Assembly (NCBI RefSeq): GCF_000430645.1
Contig: NZ_AUMK01000003.1
Span: 620,001 to 684,000, forward strand
Source of the DNA: Aquimarina latercula DSM 2041
GTDB lineage: Bacteria; Bacteroidota; Bacteroidia; Flavobacteriales; Flavobacteriaceae
DNA: 64,000 nucleotides
Direction of reading: 5' to 3'
The notes under the pieces are model-generated. The model was not told the DNA's origin. It worked only from the letters and a program-made list of their open reading frames with translations, and searched no databases. The translations under genes and the position numbers were made by a program. Positions within the stretch are counted from its first letter, which is position 1. Every line of letters starts with the position of its first letter. Positions 35,139-44,148 of this stretch are shown piece after piece.

Positions 35139-37310
35139 ATGATCCGAATTTCAGAAAAAACACTTAAAGATCTAGAATTCCATACGGTACTTAGTCATAT
35201 CCAAGACTTATGCAATACAGATTATGGAAAAATAAAAGCTTTACAAATTGTTCCGTTATCTACGAAAGAAGAATTACACACATCATTACAACAAGTATTT
35301 GAATATAAATCTTCATACTTGAATGATGCAAGAATACCCAATCACGGATTTGATAGCATTGATAAGGAACTACAACTATTAGGAATAGAAAATACTTTCT
35401 TAGAAACTTTTAATCTAAAAAAGATTATCTCAATTAGTATTACTACTAATGATTTGCTAAGTTTTTTTAGAAAATTTAAAGAATTATACCCAATATTATA
35501 TCAAACATCATCTGAAGTACCTTTTACAAAAGAAGTAATCAACTGTATCGAAATTGTAGTAGATAAATTTGGAGAAATTAAAGATAACGCCTCTCCTACC
35601 CTTAGTATACTTAGAAAAGACATACATGAAGTACAAGGTAAATTAAATGGAAGTTTTGGACGTGATCTTACTAGATACAATAGTTTAGGATATTTAGATG
35701 ATATCAAAGAAAGTGTTGTTGATAATAGACGAGTACTTGCTGTAAAAGCTATGTACAGACGGAAGGTAAAGGGGTCTATCATGGGAAATTCTAAGACCGG
35801 AAGTATTGTCTATATAGAACCCGAAGCGACCTTGCAATTTAGTAGAACATTAAGTAATCTACAATATGAGGAACGAGAAGAGGTCGTTAAAATATTAAAA
35901 GATCTTACAAATAGAATAAGGCCTTTTTCTGAACTATTATCACAATACCAAGAATATCTAAGTCATATTGATATTGTAGCCGCTAAAACTAAGTATGCAA
36001 ATAAATTTAATGGGGTATTGCCTAAAATAACCCAAGATCGAGAAATAACCATTAAAGATGCGTACCATCCTCTACTCTATCTAAATAACCAAGAAAAAGG
36101 ACAGAAAACACATCCTCAAACAATTTCTTTAGATAAAAACAATAGAATTATTGTAATATCTGGTCCCAATGCAGGAGGAAAAAGTATCACTTTAAAAACT
36201 GTTGGGCTGTTACAAATTATGCTGCAAAGTGGTATGCTTATACCAGTTCATGAATATAGTAGAATGTGCGTTTTTGATACTATTCTTACCGATATAGGAG
36301 ATAATCAATCTATAGAAAATCATTTAAGCACCTATAGTTATCGATTAAAGAATATGAACTATTTCCTAAGGAAATGTAATAATAAAACGTTATTTCTTAT
36401 TGATGAGTTTGGAACTGGAAGTGATCCCGAATTAGGTGGAGCCCTGGCTGAAGCCTTTTTAGAAGTTTTTTATGAACGTGAATCTTTTGGTATAATCACC
36501 ACACATTATGCTAATCTTAAAATGTTAGCAAATGAACTTCCGAATATGACAAATGCTAATATGCTTTTTGATTCTAGAACATTAGAACCCTTGTTTAAAT
36601 TATATTTAGGAGAAGCAGGAAGCTCTTTTACATTCGAAGTAGCGCAAAAAAACGGAATACCATATAGCTTAATCAATAAAGCTAAGAAAAAAGTAGAACG
36701 TGGTAAAATTCGTTTTGATAAGAGTATTGCCAACTTACAAAAAGAGCGATCAAAACTTCAAAAAACTACTTCATCTTTAAAATCTAAAGAGCAAAAAGCA
36801 GAAGATGAAAAAGAAAGATTGGATAAAATAAATAAAAGATTACAAAACAAATTAGAAAGCTACCAGGAATTATACGACAGTAATCAACGAATGATTTATT
36901 TAGGACAAAAACTAAATGAAATCAGTGAAAAATATTTTCATAATAAGAAGAAAAGAGAGCTTATCGATGAATTTATGAAAATAGTGCAAGTAGAGAATTC
37001 AAAGAGAAAAAAGCAATCCACCAAACAAAGAAGAGCAAAAAAAGCTAAAGAAGAAAAAATAGTCAAAGAAGTAGAGAAAAAGGTAGAAATAATTAGAGAG
37101 AAGAAAAAAGAGCAGAAGAAAAAAGAAGAAAAAATAGAAAAAGAAAAGCCAAAAGTAGTTCTCAAAATTGGTGACAGAGTAAGAATGATTGATGGAAAAT
37201 CAATTGGTACGATAGATGTTTTAGAAAAAGGAAAAGCGGTAGTTAATTATGGGATATTTACTACGAATGTAGCGATTGATCAATTAGAATTCGTAGAACG
37301 AAAAAAATAA
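35139..37310 (+). CDS. mutS2: MutS2-like DNA-binding ATPase without Smr domain
   Basis: The 723-residue protein has the MutS2 layout: N-terminal core (VLSHIQDLCNTDYGKIKA), lever region, then the ATPase with Walker A in SGPNAGGKSIT at about residues 340-350, FLIDEFGTGSDPELGGALAEAFLE (Walker B/signature) and THYANLKMLA. A long Lys/Glu-rich coiled coil follows at about residues 530-670, and the end is a KOW-like segment, LKIGDRVRMIDGKSIGTI. The Smr nuclease domain that ends typical MutS2 proteins of about 780 residues is absent, so DNA cutting through Smr is not expected; ribosome-collision or recombination roles have been described for MutS2 in other bacteria. The ATG is preceded by AGGATAACAAG. 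Confidence 0.93.
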   Translation: MIRISEKTLKDLEFHTVLSHIQDLCNTDYGKIKALQIVPLSTKEELHTSLQQVFEYKSSYLNDARIPNHGFDSIDKELQLLGIENTFLETFNLKKIISISITTNDLLSFFRKFKELYPILYQTSSEVPFTKEVINCIEIVVDKFGEIKDNASPTLSILRKDIHEVQGKLNGSFGRDLTRYNSLGYLDDIKESVVDNRRVLAVKAMYRRKVKGSIMGNSKTGSIVYIEPEATLQFSRTLSNLQYEEREEVVKILKDLTNRIRPFSELLSQYQEYLSHIDIVAAKTKYANKFNGVLPKITQDREITIKDAYHPLLYLNNQEKGQKTHPQTISLDKNNRIIVISGPNAGGKSITLKTVGLLQIMLQSGMLIPVHEYSRMCVFDTILTDIGDNQSIENHLSTYSYRLKNMNYFLRKCNNKTLFLIDEFGTGSDPELGGALAEAFLEVFYERESFGIITTHYANLKMLANELPNMTNANMLFDSRTLEPLFKLYLGEAGSSFTFEVAQKNGIPYSLINKAKKKVERGKIRFDKSIANLQKERSKLQKTTSSLKSKEQKAEDEKERLDKINKRLQNKLESYQELYDSNQRMIYLGQKLNEISEKYFHNKKKRELIDEFMKIVQVENSKRKKQSTKQRRAKKAKEEKIVKEVEKKVEIIREKKKEQKKKEEKIEKEKPKVVLKIGDRVRMIDGKSIGTIDVLEKGKAVVNYGIFTTNVAIDQLEFVERKK

Positions 37311-37341
37311 GAATTAAATAAAAAATAGTTTAATAAAATTC

Positions 37342-37376
37342 AAAAGCCCACTAACCAAATGGATAGTGGGCTTTTT
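37342..37376 (+). terminator. Intrinsic terminator after mutS2
   Basis: AAAAGCCCACTA (37342-37353) pairs with TAGTGGGCTTTT (37364-37375), a 12-bp stem with a 10-base loop, ending in T residues. It lies 31 bases after the mutS2 stop and just before the convergent gene at 37400. Confidence 0.9.
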
Positions 37377-37399
37377 CGTAGGTTAAGTTCAATCGATTA

Positions 37400-37759
37400 T
37401 TACTTCCCTCCTGCTAATAATACAAATGAATTAGCTGATACAGGAGATACATGATAGCTTTTTACTTTTTTTAAGGTCTTTATATATTTTTCTGCTTCTA
37501 CAAATGCCAATTCCATAGCACTAGAGGAGGCCTTCTCACTAATCTCAATAGTCTTAGAAATAATATCTCCATTAGAATATTCTATTGTCATTTTCCACTT
37601 CTTAATTGAATGAAAATTTCTTGATACTAGACTATTCACGTTAGTGCCTTCCTTATTCTCTTTTTTGTTTTTCTCCTTCTCATTTGTTGGGTTTGAATTT
37701 AAAGGAGCTGCATATCCAAATGTTACGCAAAATAATGCAATTACTAATGAGAGTTTCAT
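37400..37759 (-). CDS. Secreted protein of unknown function (119 aa)
   Basis: Started at the ATG at 37757-37759, the product begins MKLSLVIALFCVTFGYAAP, a good signal peptide, followed by a charged Lys/Glu/Asn linker (NPTNEKEKNKKENKEG) and a small C-terminal domain with WKMTIEYSNGDIISKTIEI and SYHVSPVSANSFVLL. The frame continues upstream to 37873 but that part is full of non-coding-like residues, so the inner start is preferred. No family is recognised. It is divergent from the small HTH gene at 37873. Location is expected to be periplasmic. Confidence 0.75.
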   Translation of the reverse strand: MKLSLVIALFCVTFGYAAPLNSNPTNEKEKNKKENKEGTNVNSLVSRNFHSIKKWKMTIEYSNGDIISKTIEISEKASSSAMELAFVEAEKYIKTLKKVKSYHVSPVSANSFVLLAGGK

Positions 37760-37872
37760 TTTTTCGAGGTTTTGATTTGTATGATTCGAATATACAATTA
37801 TTTTTTGATTATACAAATATTTTTTTAATAAAAATTTATTTGTATATTTAATCCATATAACCATATTAATCA

Positions 37873-38085
37873 ATGATTAACAAGAAATTAAAAAGGTTAC
37901 TTAAAAAAAGTAAAGGAGCTAAAACTGTTTATGGTATATCCAAAATATTAGGTATTAGTCCACAAGCGGGAGACTATATTGTAAAGCGAAAAGATCTAGC
38001 AAAAGACTTTGAACGGTTACAAAAGATTGCTGATTATATGGGGGTAGATATTATTGAAATTGTTGACTATAAAAAGAATAAATAG
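37873..38085 (+). CDS. Small Cro/C1-like helix-turn-helix protein
   Basis: The 70-residue product resembles the XRE/Cro type fold: GAKTVYGISKILGISPQAGDYIVKRKDLAKDFERLQKIADYMGVDIIEIVDY. The segment AKTVYGISKILGIS has helix-2 and the recognition helix follows. Such orphan regulators of about 70 residues bind short palindromes; the target is unknown. It is divergent from the secreted protein gene at 37759, which it may control from the shared 113-base gap. Confidence 0.75.
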   Translation: MINKKLKRLLKKSKGAKTVYGISKILGISPQAGDYIVKRKDLAKDFERLQKIADYMGVDIIEIVDYKKNK

Positions 38086-38152
38086 CCTTAAAACTCTAGC
38101 TATTGATATAACTCTTTTTACAGCGAATAGAAACTAAGTATTCTAAATGCTT

Positions 38153-38160
38153 TACTTTTG
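38153..38160 (+). promoter_or_regulatory. Possible -7 box for the first symporter
   Basis: TACTTTTG fits TAnnTTTG, 21 bases before the ATG at 38182. No clear -33 TTG at the usual distance. Confidence 0.33.
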
Positions 38161-38181
38161 AAGCACAACAATTCATCTTAC

Positions 38182-39483
38182 ATGGAAATTTACCTTTACC
38201 TAGCTACCTACATTGTTTTAATTATCGGTTTATCGACTTATATATCTCGATCTTCGAATACAGAAGATTTCTTAATTGGTGGTAGAAATCGTAGTGGGTT
38301 AACAATTCTATTTTCAAAATTTGCAGGTGCAATTGGTGTAAGTACCTTAATTACATACACTGGCTATGCCTATAAATTTGGTTGGGGTCTTTTTGCAATG
38401 TCTATCGGATCTGTAATTGGTTATCTTCTATTTGCTTTTTGGGCAGCACCAAGAATTAAAAAACTATCCTTAGAAGGAGTCTTTTATACACAAGGGGATT
38501 TACCCGTTTTTGTAACAAAAAATAAAACAACCGGAATAGTTACAAATAGCATAACCATTATCGTTCAGTTTTTTTGGATACTACTTTCCTTAGCCGGAGG
38601 AGCAAAAGTAATCGCATACTTTGATTTATTCTCTTATGATATTGCACTGTTAATTACAGCTTCAGTTGTACTGATTTACGTTACATTATCAGGATATAAA
38701 GCGGTAATAATAACAGATATTATTCAAGGAATTATTATAATAGTCTTTTTATGTCTTTTAATTTCAGGAATACTAGACATAAGAGATTTCAGCAGTGTTC
38801 TAAATACATCAACTAGCGAGACCGTTCAATTGGGTAGTATCATTGGTCTTATATTATATGGTGGATTATCCGTATTTGGATTAGCAGACAGATATCAATT
38901 ATGTTATGCCGCAAAAGATGTCAAATCTTTGAAAAAAGGTTTAGGTTTGGCAATCTTACCCGTACTGTTCGTTGCATTTTTGCTGCTAATCATTGGATTA
39001 TATGCGTATAACCAAAATCCAGATCTAGATCCAGATACTGTATTCGTATATTCAATGCAACATTTAATTAATCAATCTTGGATTCCAATATTATTGGTAC
39101 TTTTCTTTGCGGGGTTAATGAGTACAGCAGACACGTCAATATTTGCTGTTTCATCTCATTTGGTATATAAATCTAAAAAAAATGAAAAAGTTAAATTCCT
39201 ACGATATGCAACTATAATAACGGTACTAATAGCATACATCATCGCTCATTTTTGGAAAAACATCGTAGATATAACCATTGTGGGTGCAGCCTTAAGAATG
39301 ACCTTATCAATAGCAATGATCTATGTTATTAATAAAAAAAGAAATCCTGGTCGTTTTATTGCAAGTGCACTAGGAGGTATAATTGGTTTAACAATAGGTC
39401 TAATGGCCTTTGGACCTAAACCAACAATAGCAATTACCGTACTTTTAGGTTCCTTGCTTGGATTAATATATAGATCAAAATAG
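38182..39483 (+). CDS. Sodium:solute symporter (SSF family)
   Basis: A membrane protein of 433 residues from the ATG at 38182. It has about 12 spans and the SSF-type layout: EDFLIGGRNRSGLTILFSKFAGAIGVSTLITYTGYAY in helix 1-2 and the second inverted repeat ending in FFAGLMSTADTSIFAVSSHLVY. An in-frame TTG at 38158 would add 8 residues, but it lies inside the -7-like box TACTTTTG (38153-38160), so the ATG is preferred. The substrate is unknown. It is shorter than the second SSF protein at 42263. Confidence 0.87.
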   Translation: MEIYLYLATYIVLIIGLSTYISRSSNTEDFLIGGRNRSGLTILFSKFAGAIGVSTLITYTGYAYKFGWGLFAMSIGSVIGYLLFAFWAAPRIKKLSLEGVFYTQGDLPVFVTKNKTTGIVTNSITIIVQFFWILLSLAGGAKVIAYFDLFSYDIALLITASVVLIYVTLSGYKAVIITDIIQGIIIIVFLCLLISGILDIRDFSSVLNTSTSETVQLGSIIGLILYGGLSVFGLADRYQLCYAAKDVKSLKKGLGLAILPVLFVAFLLLIIGLYAYNQNPDLDPDTVFVYSMQHLINQSWIPILLVLFFAGLMSTADTSIFAVSSHLVYKSKKNEKVKFLRYATIITVLIAYIIAHFWKNIVDITIVGAALRMTLSIAMIYVINKKRNPGRFIASALGGIIGLTIGLMAFGPKPTIAITVLLGSLLGLIYRSK

Positions 39484-39530
39484 TCCTGTTAAAGTATCCT
39501 TAAACGTAAAAACCGAGAATTTTATCTTTT

Positions 39531-39538
39531 TATATTTG
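39531..39538 (+). promoter_or_regulatory. Possible -7 box for the PIG-L gene
   Basis: TATATTTG fits TAnnTTTG and lies 34 bases before the ATG at 39573; a matching -33 TTG is not seen. Confidence 0.38.
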
Positions 39539-39572
39539 ACGAAATACTCAAAACTATTATCAAATCTTTATT

Positions 39573-42071
39573 ATGAGAAAATTACTTTCTGTAATAGTTT
39601 TCAGCGCTCTATTTATCAATATTGCTGAAGCACAACAACCTAAAAAACCAAACTCTGTAGAAATTCATGAGGCCATAAAAAAATTAAACTTTTTAGGTTC
39701 CGTTTTATATGTTGCTGCACATCCAGATGATGAGAATACCAGATTAATCTCTTACATGGCTAATCAAGTAAAAGCAAGAACCGCTTATTTGTCGCTTACA
39801 CGTGGTGATGGTGGTCAAAATTTAATTGGTCCAGAAATAAGAGAATTATTAGGTGTTATAAGAACACAAGAATTATTAGCGGCTCGTAATACGGATGGTG
39901 GAGAGCAAATCTTTACTCGTGCTAATGACTTTGGATATTCTAAACATCCCGATGAAACTTTAGCAATTTGGGATAAAAAAGAAGTTCTAAATGATGTCGT
40001 TTGGGCAATTAGAAAATTTCAACCCGATGTTATCATAAATAGGTTTAACCATAGAACTCCTGGTAGTACTCACGGTCATCATACATCTTCTGCCATGCTA
40101 AGCGTTGAGGCTTTTGATTTAGTAGCTGATAAAAACGTTTATCCAGATCAATTAAAATATGTAGATACTTGGCAACCAAAAAGACTTTTCTTTAATACTT
40201 CTTGGTGGTTTTATGGAAGTAGAGAAAAATTTGAAAAAGCTGATAAATCAAATCTTCTAGAGTTTGATACTGGAATTTATTATCCTGACTTAGGACTTTC
40301 TAATACAGAAATAGCTTCTCTGAGCCGTAGTCAACATAAATCGCAAGGTTTTGGAAGTACTGGAACTAGAGGCACGCAAACCGAATACGTAGAACTGATC
40401 AAAGGAGAATTACCAAAAGATAAAACAAATATTTTTGATGGAATAGATACTTCTTGGAATCGAGTTAAAGGAGGAAAAGCGGTTGGTGATATTTTATATC
40501 AGGTAGAAAAAGACTTCGACTTTAAAAACCCTGCTGCCTCGGTTAATGAATTAATCAAAGCGTACCAATTAATTCAAGGATTAGAGAATGATCATTGGAA
40601 AGTAATTAAAACCAAAGAAATAAAAGAAATTATAGCAGCTGTAACCGGTCTTTATATAGAAGCAGTTGCAACAGAAGCCTACACCACTCCAAATAGTGAT
40701 GTAACTATAAAGATTGAAGCTATTAACAGAAGTAATGCTACTATACAATTAAAATCAATTGATATTTCTTCTATTGGAATTATAGAAAACATTGGAACTA
40801 GTCTAGAAACCAATAAAAGAAGTAATTATGAATTAAAAGGTAAGATAATCTCGAATACTAAAAATACGACTCCATATTGGTTAAATAGTAAAGGTACTTT
40901 AGGAATGTATAGTGTAAATGATCAAAAACTTATTGGGACTCCAGAAACTGAGCATCAAACTAAAGCTATTTTTAATATAGAAATTGGAGGAATTATTGTT
41001 CCATATCTTAAAGACATCGTTTACAAAACTAATGATCCTGTAAAAGGAGAAGTTTATAAGCCTTTTGAAATAATCCCAACAGTTTCTGCTAGCATAAAAG
41101 ATAAAGTGATTATTTATGCCAATAATCCTTCAAAACAAATTCCTGTAACACTAAAAAGTTCTGAACCAAATATTAAAGGAACGATATCCCTAAAACGTCC
41201 TGAAGGATGGAAAGTATCACCGGAAAAAATAGATTTTAAACTAGCTCAAAAAGGCGAAGAAAAAACAGTGATTTTTACGCTAACCGCTCCACAAAATCAA
41301 AGTGAAGGGTATATTTCTCCACAAGTAAATATAAATGGAAAGACATATTCTGATGAAATTGTAAACATCAATTATGATCATATCCCTTATCAAACGGTAG
41401 TATTACCTTCTGAAACTAAAGTGGTACGATTGGATATAAAGAAGAAAGGACAAAATATCGGTTATATCGAAGGTGCTGGTGATGTTGTTCCAGAAAGTTT
41501 AGAACAAATTGGGTATAAAGTAACTACCATTTCTCCGGAATCAATTGCTCTAGAAACTTTACAAGCATTTGATGCTATTGTTATAGGAATAAGAGCGTAC
41601 AATACTGTTGAAGAACTAAAATTTAGACAAAAACATTTGCTTGAATATGTAAAAAACGGTGGGAATTTAGTAATTCAATACAACACTAATAGAAGGTTAA
41701 AAGTTGAAGATAATCTTGGCCCTTATCCTTTAAAACTATCTAGGGATCGAGTTACAGATGAAAACGCTACCATAAAACTTTTAGCAAAAGACCATGCTGT
41801 ACTAAATACTCCAAATAAAATTACCAATAAAGATTTTGAAGGTTGGGTACAGGAAAGAGGTCTATACTTTCCTAATAAATGGTCCGATGAATACGTTCCT
41901 ATTATCGCTGCAAATGACAAAGGAGAATCTGAAAAAAAAGGAGCTTTGTTAATTGCTAAATATGGAAAAGGATATTACGTATATACGGGTCTTAGCTTCT
42001 TTAGAGAGTTTCCCGCGGGAGTATCTGGAGCTTATAGATTATTTGCAAATATGTTATCTTTAGGAAAATAA
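39573..42071 (+). CDS. PIG-L family deacetylase, large secreted form
   Basis: The 832-residue protein has a signal peptide (about residues 1-20, ending NIAEA) and an N-terminal PIG-L deacetylase domain with YVAAHPDDENTRL (AHPDDE at about 49-54, metal-binding His/Asp) and HGHHTSSAM, the second metal-ligand region. After it, at about residues 380-600, there are NEW3-like beta domains (PEGWKVSPEKIDF, VIFTLTAPQNQSEG), and the C-terminus at about 630-830 has a glutamine-amidotransferase-like fold (IDIVIGIRAYNTVEEL-type segment AIVIGIRAYNT and NGGNLVIQYNTN). PIG-L enzymes deacetylate N-acetyl sugars; large periplasmic forms occur in many Bacteroidota. The next two plus-strand genes, a 36-aa micro-protein and a symporter, follow closely. 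Confidence 0.88.
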   Translation: MRKLLSVIVFSALFINIAEAQQPKKPNSVEIHEAIKKLNFLGSVLYVAAHPDDENTRLISYMANQVKARTAYLSLTRGDGGQNLIGPEIRELLGVIRTQELLAARNTDGGEQIFTRANDFGYSKHPDETLAIWDKKEVLNDVVWAIRKFQPDVIINRFNHRTPGSTHGHHTSSAMLSVEAFDLVADKNVYPDQLKYVDTWQPKRLFFNTSWWFYGSREKFEKADKSNLLEFDTGIYYPDLGLSNTEIASLSRSQHKSQGFGSTGTRGTQTEYVELIKGELPKDKTNIFDGIDTSWNRVKGGKAVGDILYQVEKDFDFKNPAASVNELIKAYQLIQGLENDHWKVIKTKEIKEIIAAVTGLYIEAVATEAYTTPNSDVTIKIEAINRSNATIQLKSIDISSIGIIENIGTSLETNKRSNYELKGKIISNTKNTTPYWLNSKGTLGMYSVNDQKLIGTPETEHQTKAIFNIEIGGIIVPYLKDIVYKTNDPVKGEVYKPFEIIPTVSASIKDKVIIYANNPSKQIPVTLKSSEPNIKGTISLKRPEGWKVSPEKIDFKLAQKGEEKTVIFTLTAPQNQSEGYISPQVNINGKTYSDEIVNINYDHIPYQTVVLPSETKVVRLDIKKKGQNIGYIEGAGDVVPESLEQIGYKVTTISPESIALETLQAFDAIVIGIRAYNTVEELKFRQKHLLEYVKNGGNLVIQYNTNRRLKVEDNLGPYPLKLSRDRVTDENATIKLLAKDHAVLNTPNKITNKDFEGWVQERGLYFPNKWSDEYVPIIAANDKGESEKKGALLIAKYGKGYYVYTGLSFFREFPAGVSGAYRLFANMLSLGK

Positions 42072-42079
42072 TATGTAAT

Positions 42080-42190
42080 ATGAGAGATTCAAATACCAAG
42101 ATAGTTTGGAAAAAACTATACTCAATTGTATTAATTGCTAACGTATTCTATTTGCTTTTCTTTTATTGGATAACTACTGCTTTTTCCTAA
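42080..42190 (+). CDS. 36-aa membrane micro-protein before the second symporter
   Basis: ATG 42080-42082 to TAA 42188-42190 encodes 36 residues: MRDSNTKIVWKKLYS, then IVLIANVFYLLFFYWITTAF, one membrane span. The charged start followed by a short hydrophobic span and near-immediate end resembles small subunits that accompany symporters. It starts 8 bases after the PIG-L stop and ends 72 bases before the second sodium:solute symporter. Direct evidence of a function is lacking, but position and coding character support a real gene. Confidence 0.65.
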   Translation: MRDSNTKIVWKKLYSIVLIANVFYLLFFYWITTAFS

Positions 42191-42262
42191 AAACAGTAAA
42201 TAGACCCTTAAAAGTTTACCATATACTATTATTTTCTAATACTTACCACATACAACTAACAT

Positions 42263-43960
42263 ATGCAACTTATAGATTGGATCGTATTAATAGGAACTCT
42301 ATTGTTTATAGTACTCTATGGAGTTTGGAAAACTCGAGGAAGCAAAAGTGTACAAGACTATATCCGTGGAGGAAATGAAGCAAAATGGTGGACTATAGGG
42401 CTTTCTGTAATGGCAACACAAGCATCTGCTATCACCTTTCTTTCTACTCCTGGTCAAGCGTTTCATAGTGGAATGGGCTTTGTTCAGTTTTATTTTGGTT
42501 TGCCTATTGCAATGATCATTATATGTATTGTGTTTATTCCATTATACCATAAGTTAAAAGTGTATACGGCCTATGAATACTTAGAAAGCAGGTTTGATTT
42601 AAAAACTAGAACTATTACGGCTTTTTTCTTTTTAATTCAACGAGGATTAGGAGCTGGAATTACAATCTTTGCACCAGCAATTATACTTTCTGCCGTATTA
42701 GGTTGGGACTTGACAACATTAAACATAATTATTGGAATATTAGTAATTGCATATACTGTATCTGGAGGTACAAAAGCTGTAAGTGTTACCCAAAAACAGC
42801 AAATGGCGATTATTTTTACAGGAATGTTTATTGCTTTTTTCCTTATAATAAGTTACTTACCCGACAATGTAACCTTTTCTAAAGCTCTAGAAATTGCTGG
42901 AGCTAGTGGGAAAATGGAAGTATTAGATTTCTCTTTTGACCTAAGTAATAGATACACCGTTTGGACTGGTATTATTGGAGGTACATTTTTGATGCTCTCA
43001 TATTTTGGTACAGATCAAAGCCAAGTACAACGTTATCTCTCCGGAAAATCTATAAAAGAAAGCCAGTTAGGGTTATTATTTAATGGGTTACTCAAGATTC
43101 CGATGCAGTTTTTCATATTACTAGTTGGAGTCATGGTATTTGTATTTTATCAATTTAATTCCGCTCCTCTTAATTTTAATCCTACTGCTTCTGTAGCTGT
43201 AGAAAATTCAGAATATGCGCAGGAATACAAAGAATTGGAAAATAAACTATCGGAAATTCAAAATTATAAAGAGACTTCTGTTAAAAACTATATAGAAGCT
43301 ACTAATGCTAAAGAAAAGCAGGAGGCTAAAGAATTGATTATAGCTTTAGACAATTCTGACAAAAAAACCAGACAAGCTGCTAAAGAACTAATCAAAGAAG
43401 CAAATTCTGATGTAGAAACAAATGATAAGGATTATGTTTTCATACATTTTATTTTAAATAATCTCCCAAAAGGATTAATTGGATTATTATTAGCAGTTAT
43501 ATTATCAGCTGCAATGTCCTCAACAGCTTCAGAACTAAATGCATTAGCATCTACTACTGCTATTGACTTATACAAGCGAAATATTGGAGAAGAAAAAAGT
43601 GAAAAACATTATGTTAACGCTTCTAAATTTTTCACATTAGTATGGGGAATATTAGCTATTCTAGTGGCATGTTTTGCTAACTTATTTGACAATCTTATAC
43701 AGTTAGTAAACATTATAGGCTCTGTTTTCTATGGAAATGTTCTCGGTATCTTTTTATTGGCATTTTTTATAAAATTTGTAAAAAGTAATGCTGTTTTCGT
43801 TGCAGCAATTGTAACACAAGTGATTATCATTTATGTATGGTGGCAAGATTGGCTTCCTTTTTTATGGCTTAATGCACTAGGATGCGGAATCGTAATGTTT
43901 TTAGCAATTTTGTTAGAGATGTTCATTCCAACTAGCGAAATTGAGCTAGAATCTGAATAG
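42263..43960 (+). CDS. Sodium:solute symporter (SSF family, SGLT-like)
   Basis: A 565-residue transporter with about 13 spans. SVMATQASAITFLSTPGQAFHSGMGFVQFYFG fits the second transmembrane region of SSF proteins, and LLSYFGTDQSQVQRYLSGKS the SSF signature around helix 6-7. Unusually, a charged insertion of about 80 residues rich in Lys and Glu (near 310-390, EYKELENKLSEIQNYKET...) lies between two spans and is probably a cytoplasmic helix. SAAMSSTASELNALASTTAIDLYKRNI near residue 420 completes the core. The substrate is unknown but could be a sugar released by the PIG-L product encoded upstream. Confidence 0.9.
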   Translation: MQLIDWIVLIGTLLFIVLYGVWKTRGSKSVQDYIRGGNEAKWWTIGLSVMATQASAITFLSTPGQAFHSGMGFVQFYFGLPIAMIIICIVFIPLYHKLKVYTAYEYLESRFDLKTRTITAFFFLIQRGLGAGITIFAPAIILSAVLGWDLTTLNIIIGILVIAYTVSGGTKAVSVTQKQQMAIIFTGMFIAFFLIISYLPDNVTFSKALEIAGASGKMEVLDFSFDLSNRYTVWTGIIGGTFLMLSYFGTDQSQVQRYLSGKSIKESQLGLLFNGLLKIPMQFFILLVGVMVFVFYQFNSAPLNFNPTASVAVENSEYAQEYKELENKLSEIQNYKETSVKNYIEATNAKEKQEAKELIIALDNSDKKTRQAAKELIKEANSDVETNDKDYVFIHFILNNLPKGLIGLLLAVILSAAMSSTASELNALASTTAIDLYKRNIGEEKSEKHYVNASKFFTLVWGILAILVACFANLFDNLIQLVNIIGSVFYGNVLGIFLLAFFIKFVKSNAVFVAAIVTQVIIIYVWWQDWLPFLWLNALGCGIVMFLAILLEMFIPTSEIELESE

Positions 43961-44056
43961 TATTAAAGAATACATATATACTCGACTTTATAAAAAATGG
44001 TGCTTACTATTAAATTAAGAGTATTACGTTGTGTAAATTATCACCTATATTATACT

Positions 44057-44088
44057 AAAAATCCACGAATAAAATTCGTGGATTTTTT
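44057..44088. terminator. Bidirectional intrinsic terminator
   Basis: AAAAATCCACGAA pairs with TTCGTGGATTTTTT over a short AT-rich loop between the convergent symporter and M16 protease genes; both strands end in T-runs. Confidence 0.85.
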
Positions 44089-44148
44089 AATATTACTACT
44101 TTACTTATGATAAGCCAATTATTAAGACATAATCATAATATCTATAAA

